Position numbers and translations under genes: made by a program. Under the pieces are notes generated by a model that had not been told where the DNA came from, ran no database searches, and saw only the letters and a program-made list of their open reading frames with translations. 64,000 nt of DNA from UBA7672 sp040398465. GTDB taxonomy: Bacteria; Pseudomonadota; Alphaproteobacteria; Caulobacterales; Hyphomonadaceae. Where the stretch lies: contig JBBAUA010000019.1 of assembly GCA_040398465.1 (NCBI GenBank), forward strand, positions 1 to 64,000, given 5' to 3'. Of this stretch, positions 25,436-32,590 are shown in pieces. Position 1 is the stretch's first letter, and each line of letters begins with the position of its first letter.

Positions 25436-26293
25436 TCAGACCATGTCCGAAAGAGAGCGTTTCACCGTCACATTGGCGGCGAACATGGAGGCCGCGCCCG
25501 CGATGAGGGGCGACAGGCCCAGGATCAGGCCGTCGGCAAGGGACAGCGAGAGCTGGGGCAGGAGCCAGACCTGTTCGTCTGTCTGGCGAACGGCGAACAG
25601 GATGAAGGCGGTTGTCCCGAACGCGAGCAGGGCGCCGAGGGCGCCGGCCTGAACGCCGAGCATGAGGAAGCGGCGCTCGAACAGCCCGGCGATGAAGTCG
25701 TCCTTCGCGCCGGAGAGATGCAGCAGTTCGACGATGTCGCGGCGCGCAAGCATGGTTGCGTGCGTGGCGAAGGCGATGACGGCGACGCCAGTCGCGCCGA
25801 GCAGGACGACAGCGGAGAGCGCGACGAGGCCGATGGTGTCGGTCGCGCGCTTGGCGTCGGCCGACCAGGCTTCGTGATCATCGACGGTCGCGTTTATGTT
25901 CGCCTGCTTGAGCGCAGCGGCGACGGCCTCCCCCGCGCCGGCGGCCCCTTCGGCTGCGATGAGACGCGGCAGCTGCAGGCCTGCGGGAATGCCGGCAGCG
26001 CCGAGCCAGGGCTTCAGGAGCTGCTCGGATTCTTCACGCGTGAGCGCGTGGGCGGATGCGATGCCTCTTGTCTTCGCGATGATGTCGACGGCGCGCTGCG
26101 TGTCCGCTTCCGGTCCGCGCACGCGGACGGTGATCTCGCCGGCGACTTCGCTGGTCCACGCGTCGGCGGCGGCGTAGGCGGCGCGTGCGACTAGCCCCGA
26201 GAAAACTGCGAGAAAGCAGAGCGCGCAGACGACGAAGAACAGCGCCGCTTCGCGGGCGTCCTCGCGCGGCAGCAGAGGCGCGGCGCGGCTCAT
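25436..26293 (-). CDS. ftsX: Cell division ABC-transporter permease FtsX
   Basis: 285 residues with the FtsX layout: a short cytoplasmic head, membrane segment 1 at about 18-38, a periplasmic domain of about 120 residues, then three further membrane segments (about 165-190, 215-240 and 255-275). The segment MLARRDIVELLHLSGAKDDFIAGLFERR is the typical FtsX coupling region. FtsX with FtsE controls periplasmic peptidoglycan hydrolases at the septum. It overlaps ftsE by four bases (26290-26293). Confidence 0.92.
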   Translation of the reverse strand: MSRAAPLLPREDAREAALFFVVCALCFLAVFSGLVARAAYAAADAWTSEVAGEITVRVRGPEADTQRAVDIIAKTRGIASAHALTREESEQLLKPWLGAAGIPAGLQLPRLIAAEGAAGAGEAVAAALKQANINATVDDHEAWSADAKRATDTIGLVALSAVVLLGATGVAVIAFATHATMLARRDIVELLHLSGAKDDFIAGLFERRFLMLGVQAGALGALLAFGTTAFILFAVRQTDEQVWLLPQLSLSLADGLILGLSPLIAGAASMFAANVTVKRSLSDMV

Positions 26294-27012
26294 GGCTGAC
26301 CGTCGCGCGGATCGATCGGCACGCGGACAACCATGCCTTCGGCCAGCCGCAGCACATCGTTCCTGGCGCGCCGGACAAGCGCCATGTCGTGGGTCGCGAT
26401 AAGGACCGTGGTCTTGAGGCGACGGTTGAGTTCGCGGAAGAGGCGGTAGAGCCGCTCGCCCATTTCCTCGTCGACATTGCCGGTTGGTTCGTCGGCGATC
26501 AGCAGGTCAGGCTTGCCGACAACCGCGCGGGCGATGGCGACGCGCTGTTTCTCGCCGCCCGAGAGTGTGGCGGGGCGTGCGTCGAGCCGGTCGCCCAGGC
26601 CCACCCAGCCGAGAAGGTCTGTCACATCCTGGCGGTAGGAGGTTTCCGGGCGGCCCATGATCCGGAGGGGGAGGGCGACATTGTCGTAGGCCGAGAGGTG
26701 GTCGAGCAGGCGGAATTCCTGGAAGACGACCCCGATGCGGCGGCGGAGGGGGAAAAGGTCGCGGCGCCGCAGGCGATTCGTGTCCACGCCAAAAAGTGAT
26801 ATCCGCCCGGCCGTGGGGCGCAGGGCGAGATAGGCCAGGCGCAGCAGGGTGGATTTTCCAGCGCCCGAGGGGCCGGTGAGAAACGTCATCGATCCGGGGC
26901 GCAAAGACAGCGAAACATCAGACAAAACGTCGGATTTTGGCCCGTAGGCGAGGCCGACCCGGTCGAGCCGGAGCACCGGTTCATCACTTGGAAGGTCGTT
27001 ATCCGGCATCAT
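26290..27012 (-). CDS. ftsE: Cell division ATP-binding protein FtsE
   Basis: 240 residues, ABC ATPase. Walker A GPSGAGKST near residue 42, Q-loop VFQEFRLLDHLS near 90, signature LSGGEKQRVAIARA near 146 and Walker B LLIADEPTGNVD near 168. The VFQ(E/D)FRLLDH Q-loop context is specific to FtsE. It energises FtsX. It is the first gene of ftsE-ftsX-DUF218-plsC and diverges from the zinc-ribbon gene across 88 bases. Confidence 0.95.
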   Translation of the reverse strand: MMPDNDLPSDEPVLRLDRVGLAYGPKSDVLSDVSLSLRPGSMTFLTGPSGAGKSTLLRLAYLALRPTAGRISLFGVDTNRLRRRDLFPLRRRIGVVFQEFRLLDHLSAYDNVALPLRIMGRPETSYRQDVTDLLGWVGLGDRLDARPATLSGGEKQRVAIARAVVGKPDLLIADEPTGNVDEEMGERLYRLFRELNRRLKTTVLIATHDMALVRRARNDVLRLAEGMVVRVPIDPRDGQP

Positions 27013-27100
27013 TTTCCGCTGCGGTAGCCCCGGGACCCCGGCAATCAGATTCCAGCCCTAATTGGACTATATTAACCGTATCTGTGATTCCGATAGTGCG

Positions 27101-27982
27101 ATGATCCTTGTCTGCCCGTCATGCGATACGCGGTACTTCGCCGACGACTCCTCCATCGGGAAGGAGGGTCGCCGCGTGCGTTGCGCGACCTGTGGCCATG
27201 CCTGGCATGCAAAACTGCAGGAAGAGGGCGATGTCGCGGTCGCGCCGGAGGACACCGGGCTGACCCGCGAGCAGGTCGAGCGCCTGCGCCGGACCGCCCA
27301 GGAAAACTCCAAGGCCCGCGCCGGACCCCATGCCGAATTCCGGGCCCGCGAGCACGCCAAGCGCAAGAAGACCCGCAATCGCGTGGTTACCATCGCATGG
27401 GCCACCTCTGGTGTTCTGTTCGTCGCCCTGCTTGGGCTGGCGGTCCTTTTCCGCAACGAAGTCGCGGAGGCTTTTCCGCGATCGGCGTCGATCTACCGGC
27501 TGGTGGGGCTCGATGTGAACCGGTTCGGACTGACCCTCGAGAATGTCGAGGCCAAGCGCTCGTTTGACGGGACCACGCCTGTCCTGACCGTGACCGGGGC
27601 GGCCGTGAACCTCAGCGAGGAATCCCGGACGGCGCCGGAGCTGCGGGTCACCCTGAAGGACGAGGCCGGCAACGAAGTCCAGACCTGGACCGACAAGCTG
27701 GCCGTGCCGACGCTCGGGCCGGGCGAGCGCTCCGAATTCACCTCCCGCTTCGAGGCCCCGCCGGTCGAGACCTATCGGCTGACCGTGACCTTCGCCTATC
27801 CGGAGGGCGAGGGCGCCGGAACGCCGGGCGAAACCCAGGTGCAGGCGACGGAAGCCGCTGCGGCGCCGGAAAGCCATGGCGCGGCGTCCCCCGATGTGGC
27901 TCATGCCGAGGGTGCGGTCGCCGGGGCCGAGGATCACGCACCGGGCGCTGCAGATCATGCGCCGGAGGCTGCCGATCACTAA
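27101..27982 (+). CDS. Zinc-ribbon (MJ0042) and DUF3426 membrane protein
   Basis: 293 residues from the ATG at 27101. Residues 1-38 form an MJ0042-type zinc ribbon: CPSCDTRYF, then RRVRCATCGHAWHA (two CxxC knuckles). A polar Arg-rich stretch, one membrane segment (about 100-122) and a DUF3426 beta-domain (about 145-235, with GAAVNLSEESRTAPELRVTLKDEAG) follow. The tail is Ala/His-rich with repeated DHAP-type units. It is common upstream of ftsE in alphaproteobacteria; function unknown, perhaps redox or metal-responsive envelope control. The 3' end overlaps the next gene by 26 bases. Two GANTC sites (27048, 27086) lie just upstream. Confidence 0.85.
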   Translation: MILVCPSCDTRYFADDSSIGKEGRRVRCATCGHAWHAKLQEEGDVAVAPEDTGLTREQVERLRRTAQENSKARAGPHAEFRAREHAKRKKTRNRVVTIAWATSGVLFVALLGLAVLFRNEVAEAFPRSASIYRLVGLDVNRFGLTLENVEAKRSFDGTTPVLTVTGAAVNLSEESRTAPELRVTLKDEAGNEVQTWTDKLAVPTLGPGERSEFTSRFEAPPVETYRLTVTFAYPEGEGAGTPGETQVQATEAAAAPESHGAASPDVAHAEGAVAGAEDHAPGAADHAPEAADH

Positions 27983-28517
27983 CCCCTTCATCCCTGCGAA
28001 TGTCGACGTCCTGCTGACCGTGGAAGAGGTGCAGGCGCGGGTGGCTGCCCTGGCCGACCGGCTGGCGCCGATCGTATCGCAGGGCAGCTGGACCGGCGTG
28101 GTGACCCTGATGGGGGCGGTGCCGTTCGCCGCGGACCTGCTGCGCGCGCTGGCGGCGCGGGGGGTGGATCTCGGCTTCGATGCGCTCTGGCTCGAAAGCT
28201 ACCATGACGAGCGGGTGAGTTCGGGCCGGATCGTGGTCCGCGCCGACATTTCCCGGTCGGTCGAAGGGAAAGGCGTTCTGCTGATCGACGACGTTTTCGA
28301 CTCGGGCCGCACCATCGCGTTTGCCCGGGCGCACCTGCAGGCCAAGGGCGCAGCACAGGTGCTGACCGGCGTCTTTGCCCGCAAACCCGAGGCCGTCACC
28401 GATGGGCTCGACGCATGGGCGTGGGATGCGCCGTCCCGGTATCTTGTCGGCTACGGGATGGACGACGCGGGCAAGATGCGCGGACTCCCTTTCATCGGCG
28501 CGATCAAGGGCGCGTGA
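27957..28517 (+). CDS. Phosphoribosyltransferase, hypoxanthine type
   Basis: 186 residues from the ATG at 27957, overlapping the preceding gene by 26 bases. The PRPP-binding signature VLLIDDVFDSGRT is near residue 103. TLMGAVPFAADLLRAL near 49 occupies the PPi-loop region, and ESYHDERVSSGRI is the flexible catalytic-loop segment. These match hypoxanthine(-guanine) phosphoribosyltransferases of alphaproteobacteria, which salvage purine bases with PRPP. Exact base preference is not readable. The stop codon is inside the first of two dyads. Confidence 0.87.
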   Translation: MRRRLPITNPFIPANVDVLLTVEEVQARVAALADRLAPIVSQGSWTGVVTLMGAVPFAADLLRALAARGVDLGFDALWLESYHDERVSSGRIVVRADISRSVEGKGVLLIDDVFDSGRTIAFARAHLQAKGAAQVLTGVFARKPEAVTDGLDAWAWDAPSRYLVGYGMDDAGKMRGLPFIGAIKGA

Positions 28518-28560
28518 GCGAACGCTCACTGCTGGCCGACCCATGTGAGCAGATGCTCAC
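28514..28560. promoter_or_regulatory. Two 16-bp dyads 31 bp apart, candidate operators
   Basis: GTGAGCGAACGCTCAC (28514-28529) and GTGAGCAGATGCTCAC (28545-28560) are each perfect seven-base inverted repeats around a two-base centre. Together they give GTGAGCrnAyGCTCAC (lower case: degenerate or variable). Their centres are 31 bases apart, about three helical turns, so bound dimers would face the same side. A two-base loop argues against RNA hairpins. The form resembles TetR-type operators. They precede the 66-codon gene at 28627. Confidence 0.6.
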
Positions 28561-28576
28561 CTCACGCAGTTTCTCG

Positions 28577-28594
28577 CGACTCACGAGTCGACTC
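28577..28594. promoter_or_regulatory. Triple GANTC cluster
   Basis: GACTC (28578-28582), GAGTC (28585-28589) and GACTC (28590-28594) lie within 17 bases, 33 bases upstream of the ATG at 28627. A -10-like TATTTT (28615-28620) is 17 bases from the hexamer at 28592-28597, so one GANTC would overlap the -35 region. This suggests CcrM/GcrA-type control (inference). Confidence 0.5.
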
Positions 28595-28626
28595 GCTTTC
28601 GTCTCCATGCTTCCTATTTTTTCAGC

Positions 28627-28827
28627 ATGGCTCACAACGAACCTCGCACCGAGACTCTCCGACTGCTGCGCGAGCGCCGCGAGCGGCTGGCGACTGAACT
28701 GGCTTCTCTCGAGCCGGTTTCGCCTGCCCAGGGCGGCCTGACGGCGCGCGAGCTGGCGATCTGGCGGCAACGCCTCGCCGAGCTCGACGGCCGTATCGCA
28801 CGCCACGACGCCCCTGCGGCGAAGTAG
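28627..28827 (+). CDS. Small helical protein, 66 residues
   Basis: 66 residues, nearly all predicted helical: TETLRLLRERRERLATELASLEP, then a Pro/Gly turn, then TARELAIWRQRLAELDGRIARHD. This would form an antiparallel helical hairpin. There is no signal or membrane segment. The distinct upstream region (paired dyads, three GANTC sites, a TATTTT element) and a short hairpin after the stop support a real, separately regulated gene. No family is recognised. Confidence 0.6.
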   Translation: MAHNEPRTETLRLLRERRERLATELASLEPVSPAQGGLTARELAIWRQRLAELDGRIARHDAPAAK

Positions 28828-28854
28828 GACGGCAGAAGCCGTCGGCGATTTCTT
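28828..28854 (+). terminator. Weak hairpin terminator after the 66-codon gene
   Basis: A GACGGC/GCCGTC stem (28828-28833 with 28838-28843) around AGAA starts directly after the stop codon. A T-rich but interrupted tract (ATTTCTT, 28848-28854) follows. Its strength is uncertain. Confidence 0.4.
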
Positions 28855-28916
28855 GCTCCCCGCCTGCGGACCTTCCGCACGGCGCCAGAATACTTCTCTG
28901 AATCAGCATGCTGGCG

Positions 28917-29885
28917 TCACGCGCGCGCCATCCTGCGCAGTGCCTGCGGCGGCTGGCCGAAGGCCCGGACGAAGGCGCGGCGCATGCGTTCAGGGTCGCC
29001 GAACCCGACGCGGCGGGCGACCACGTCGATCGGCTCGGCCGAATGCTCGACCCGCTCGCGGGCGCTTTCGAGGCGCAGGCGTTCAACTGCCTTGGCCGGG
29101 GTGATGCCCGTCTCGGCGAGGAAGGCGCGGGAGAAGTTTCGCGGGCTCATGGCCGCCTGGCAGGCCAGCGCCTCGACCGAGAGTTCCTCGTCCAGCCTTT
29201 CCCGCATCCAGGCAAGCAGGGGTGTGAAGCGGCCCTCGACGCGTTCGATGTCGAGGAGGGCTGAGAACTGCGACTGGCCGCCGGGGCGGCGGTGGTAGAC
29301 GACCAGCTCCTGCGCGGCGCGGCGCGAGACTTCCTCCCCCAGGTCGTCGGCGATGAGGGCGAGCGCGAGGTCGATGCCGGCGGTGATGCCGGCGGACGTC
29401 CAGACCTTGCCGTCATGGGTGTAGATGCAGTCGGGCTCGAGTTTCACGGCGGGGTAGCGCTTCTGGAAATCGGGGGTGCGGCCCCAATGGGTGGTGGCGC
29501 GCTTGCCGTCCAGCACGCCGGCCTGCGCGAGGATGTAGGCCCCCGAACAGACCGAGCAGACGCGGCGGGCGGTCTTCATGGCGGCGCGGACGAAGGCCTG
29601 CACTTTGGGATCGAGCATGGCTGTCCGGGTGCCGATGCCGCCGGCGATGACGACCGTGTCGTATTTGGGCTGGCGCCGCATGGCGTCGGCCATCCAGACG
29701 ACGCCGGAGGAGGAGCGGACGGGACCGGCTTCAGGGGCGATCACCTGCAGGCTGTAGGGCGGCGGCTGCATCCCGCGCATTGGCATTTCGAATGCGCCGA
29801 TCGGACCGGCGGCGTCGAGCAGCTGGAAATCCTCGAAGATCAGGACGCCGATGGAGCGGGGCTTGAGGGCAGGCTGTCGGGCCAT
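28917..29885 (-). CDS. GlxA-type AraC-family transcriptional regulator
   Basis: 322 residues. Residues 10-190 are a DJ-1/PfpI (GATase1-like) domain: GVLIFEDFQLLDAAGPIGAFEM, VVIAGGIG near 80, and a VCSGAYILAQAGVLDGKRATTHW elbow that keeps the Cys near residue 113. Residues 220-320 are an AraC double helix-turn-helix: LDEELSVEALACQAAMSPRNFSRAFLAETGITPAKAVERLRLESAR and VARRVGFGDPERMRRAFVRAFGQPP. It probably controls the divergent DJ-1-family gene 91 bases away. The ligand is unknown. Confidence 0.91.
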   Translation of the reverse strand: MARQPALKPRSIGVLIFEDFQLLDAAGPIGAFEMPMRGMQPPPYSLQVIAPEAGPVRSSSGVVWMADAMRRQPKYDTVVIAGGIGTRTAMLDPKVQAFVRAAMKTARRVCSVCSGAYILAQAGVLDGKRATTHWGRTPDFQKRYPAVKLEPDCIYTHDGKVWTSAGITAGIDLALALIADDLGEEVSRRAAQELVVYHRRPGGQSQFSALLDIERVEGRFTPLLAWMRERLDEELSVEALACQAAMSPRNFSRAFLAETGITPAKAVERLRLESARERVEHSAEPIDVVARRVGFGDPERMRRAFVRAFGQPPQALRRMARA

Positions 29886-29976
29886 TTTCGCGCCTTGGCT
29901 GAAAAAGCGGGAACATTGTCATTTGCGCCAGACGCTATGTCCGGCATGTTGGCGTCGTCAAGCGAGGTTCCTCCCC

Positions 29977-30714
29977 ATGTCTGAAGAAGCCGGACGAACG
30001 TTCACCGTCGTGTTCGCGATCTGGCCGGGCATGACGCATCTCGACTTCACGGGCCCGCACCAGGTGCTGAGCCGCCTTCCGAATGCGGCGGTGATCGTCG
30101 CGAGCCCCGCGGGCGGCAATGTGGACGCGGACGGGCTCACCTTCGGCAACACGGTCAGGATCGCTGACGTCAGAAGCTGCGACCTGATCTGTGTTGCCGG
30201 CGGCGTCGGGGCGACGAAGGTGGCGCAGGACGAAGCGTTCGTCGGTGATGTTCGACGGCTGGCGCTGGGCGCGAAGTATGTGACGTCGGTGTGCACGGGC
30301 TCTCTCATTCTTGGCGCGGCGGGCTTGCTGCAGGGCAGGCGGGCGGGGTGCCACTGGGCGTGGGCGCACCTGCTGCCGCTGTTTGGCGCGGTGCACGATC
30401 CGGCGCGGGTGGTGCGGGACGGGGAGATCATCACCGGCGGCGGCGTGACGGCGGGGATCGACTTTGCATTCACCGTGATGGCTGAGATTGCAGGCGATGA
30501 CTTTGCGCAGACCGTGCAGCTTGCGTTGGAGTATGCGCCGGCCCCGCCCTTCGACGCTGGGCGGCCAGAGACCGCGCCGGCGCATGTGCTGGAGCGGTTC
30601 CAGGGCGGGCGGCGGAAGATGATGGAGACCCGGGACGAGGAGGCGCGGGTTGCGGCGCAGATGATGGCTGCGCGCGGGCATAGCGATGCCGTCTCAGACG
30701 CGCGGGCGCGCTGA
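29977..30714 (+). CDS. DJ-1/PfpI family protein, isonitrile hydratase-like
   Basis: 245 residues from the ATG at 29977. It is a DJ-1/PfpI fold: FAIWPGMTHLDFTGPHQVL at the N terminus, ICVAGGVGATKVAQDEAF near residue 70 and the nucleophile elbow TSVCTGSLILGAAGLLQGRRAGCHWAW near 105, whose Cys and LLQGRRA context match isonitrile hydratase-type members. IITGGGVTAGIDFAFTVMAEIAGDDFAQTVQL closes the domain. An isocyanide-hydrating role is family inference. It lies divergent from a GlxA regulator whose sensor domain is a clear paralogue. Confidence 0.83.
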   Translation: MSEEAGRTFTVVFAIWPGMTHLDFTGPHQVLSRLPNAAVIVASPAGGNVDADGLTFGNTVRIADVRSCDLICVAGGVGATKVAQDEAFVGDVRRLALGAKYVTSVCTGSLILGAAGLLQGRRAGCHWAWAHLLPLFGAVHDPARVVRDGEIITGGGVTAGIDFAFTVMAEIAGDDFAQTVQLALEYAPAPPFDAGRPETAPAHVLERFQGGRRKMMETRDEEARVAAQMMAARGHSDAVSDARAR

Positions 30715-30750
30715 GGCGTACGTGGGTTGATTGGTGGACATTACGGAATT

Positions 30751-30783
30751 AGGGCGGGCCGCGAGCGCAGGCGAGCCCGCCCT
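30751..30783. terminator. GC hairpin between convergent genes
   Basis: AGGGCGGGC (30751-30759) pairs perfectly with GCCCGCCCT (30775-30783) around a 15-base loop. It lies between the converging DJ-1-family and 5'-nucleotidase genes. No U-tract follows on either strand, so it may slow transcription or protect 3' ends and is not a canonical terminator. Confidence 0.4.
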
Positions 30784-30803
30784 CGAGGTCTGTCGACCGG
30801 ACC

Positions 30804-32459
30804 TTAGTCGACCCGCTTGATGCGGCCCTTGTTCGCCGGAGCCAAGGGGCTGTTGGCGGCCACGTAGGCTTCGAGGGCTTCGAGGTCTGAGCCGACAGTC
30901 ACCTTGTCCTTGCCGGATTTGAAGGCGGTAAAACTGTCGCCGCCGCCGGCGAGGAAGTTGTTGGTGACGACGCGGTAGGTCTGTGTGGGGACGAGAGGTG
31001 CGCCGTTGAGTTTGACCGAGCCGGGGATGATTTCGATCGGCTGGCCGGCGGGTTGGCGCCAGGTGAATTCGAAGCCGTCGGAGACCTGCAGGATGTTGTT
31101 GCCGCTTGGCTGGTATTGCTGCTTCAGCACGGTCTCGATTTCGGCGCCGGCCAGGGTGACGACCACGAGGTCGTTGCCGAAGGGCTGGACGGCGAAGATG
31201 TCGGCGAAGGTGAGTTGGCCGCCGGGGTTCAGCGGCAGGTCGGCGCGGATGCCGCCGGGGTTCATGAAGGCGATCTGCGTACCCGGTTCGGCGCGGCGGG
31301 CGGCGGCGAGCATTGAATCAGCGATGATGTCGCCGAGCGGCGTCTCGCCGGTCTCCGTGCGGCCGCGGGTGATCACGGCGCTGGTTGAACCGACGACGCG
31401 CTTCATGAGTGGCTCGGCCTGGGTGCGGTAGGCATTGATGAGGGCGACCTGGGCCGGATCTTCGGCGTAGGCGTCGGCGGCGATCATCACGTCGCGCGCC
31501 TTTGCGCCGATGACATCTTTCGAGACCGGGTCGATCAGCAGCTGGATATCGGTGACGCGCGTGCCGTAAGCGCCGGCGCTGGTGACGAGGCGGCCGTCGA
31601 CGGTGCAGATGTAGATGCCGTTGGTGTGGCCGGTGACGACGACGTCGACGGCCTTGTCGAATTTCGGGACGATGTCGATGATCGTGCCGGACAGGCCGCG
31701 GCAATCGTCCTGCGCGCCGGTGGTGAAGCCGCCTTCGTGGAGCAGGACGACGATTGCTTCGACGCCCTGGCGCTGAAGGTTCGGGACGAGCGCGTTCACT
31801 GTCTCGGCTTCGTCGGCGAAGCGGATGCCGGCGCGGGCGGCGGGGGTGATCACATCGGGCGTGCCTTCCAGCGTGAGGCCAATGAAGCCGACCTTCACGC
31901 CGTCGAACTCGCGGATGCTGTAGGGCGGGAAGAGCGTCGTGCCGTCATCGCGGAAGGTGGAGGCGGCGAGGTATTCGAACTTCGCGCCGGCGAAGGGTTT
32001 GGGGCCCTTGCAGCCATCGACGGGATGGCAGCCGCCTGTCTGCATGCGCTTGAGTTCCTGCCAGCCCTCGTCGAATTCGTGATTGCCGACGGAGGTGATG
32101 GCGAGCCCCATCTGGGAGAGCGCTTCGATCGTGGGCTCGTCGTGGAAGAGGCTGGAGAGAAGCGGGGAGGCGCCGATGAGATCGCCGGCTGCGACCATCA
32201 CGGTGTTGGGGCGCTGCGAGAGTTCACGCACGGCTGTGGCGAGGCGCGGGGCGCCGCCGCCGGGTACGCTGCTGCGCGTGGCGGGGTTGGCGCGGTCGAT
32301 GACGAAGACGCCGCCGCCGGGCGGATCGAGGTTGCCGTGGAAGTCGTTGATGGCGAGGAGGTTCACCTGCACCGGCGCGCCGCTGGTAATCGCGGCGGGC
32401 GAGGTGGCGCAGGCGGCGAGAGCGAGCAAGCTCGCGATTGCGACAGGCGTGTAACGCAT
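30804..32459 (-). CDS. 5'-nucleotidase/UshA-family metallophosphatase lipoprotein
   Basis: 551 residues with a lipoprotein signal (lipobox LAAC, Cys17). The calcineurin-like domain has AINDFHGNLDP near residue 36, AAGDLIGASP near 91, GNHEFDEGW near 125 and VTGHTNG near 279 for the two-metal site. The C-terminal nucleotide-binding domain shows MNPGGIRADL near 401 and NNFLAGGGDSFTAF near 498. Such enzymes dephosphorylate extracellular nucleotides for phosphate and nucleoside uptake. Substrate breadth is not predictable. It diverges from the TonB-domain gene. Confidence 0.91.
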   Translation of the reverse strand: MRYTPVAIASLLALAACATSPAAITSGAPVQVNLLAINDFHGNLDPPGGGVFVIDRANPATRSSVPGGGAPRLATAVRELSQRPNTVMVAAGDLIGASPLLSSLFHDEPTIEALSQMGLAITSVGNHEFDEGWQELKRMQTGGCHPVDGCKGPKPFAGAKFEYLAASTFRDDGTTLFPPYSIREFDGVKVGFIGLTLEGTPDVITPAARAGIRFADEAETVNALVPNLQRQGVEAIVVLLHEGGFTTGAQDDCRGLSGTIIDIVPKFDKAVDVVVTGHTNGIYICTVDGRLVTSAGAYGTRVTDIQLLIDPVSKDVIGAKARDVMIAADAYAEDPAQVALINAYRTQAEPLMKRVVGSTSAVITRGRTETGETPLGDIIADSMLAAARRAEPGTQIAFMNPGGIRADLPLNPGGQLTFADIFAVQPFGNDLVVVTLAGAEIETVLKQQYQPSGNNILQVSDGFEFTWRQPAGQPIEIIPGSVKLNGAPLVPTQTYRVVTNNFLAGGGDSFTAFKSGKDKVTVGSDLEALEAYVAANSPLAPANKGRIKRVD

Positions 32460-32531
32460 GACCCGGGCCCCTTTGTCGTCCTGGTTTCATTGGCGCTATC
32501 GGGTGGGAAAACGCAAGACTCCGGCGGGGCG

Positions 32532-32547
32532 CGCGCTGGCCAGCGCG
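32532..32547. promoter_or_regulatory. Perfect 16-bp palindrome in a divergent promoter region
   Basis: CGCGCTGGCCAGCGCG lies between the 5'-nucleotidase and TonB-domain genes, 44 bases before the latter's start. A TTATAG hexamer (32558-32563) is placed so that the palindrome would cover its -35 region. Perfect symmetry with no loop suggests a dimeric regulator site. The GC-rich sequence makes chance less remote. Confidence 0.35.
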
Positions 32548-32590
32548 GGGGCGGCTGTTATAGATTCCGGTCTCAAGTGTTGGGGTCGTC

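Noticed and set aside
28514..28560. The paired dyads as Rho-independent terminators of the phosphoribosyltransferase gene
   Set aside because: Two-base loops are too tight for RNA hairpins, and no T-tract follows either dyad. DNA operators are more likely.
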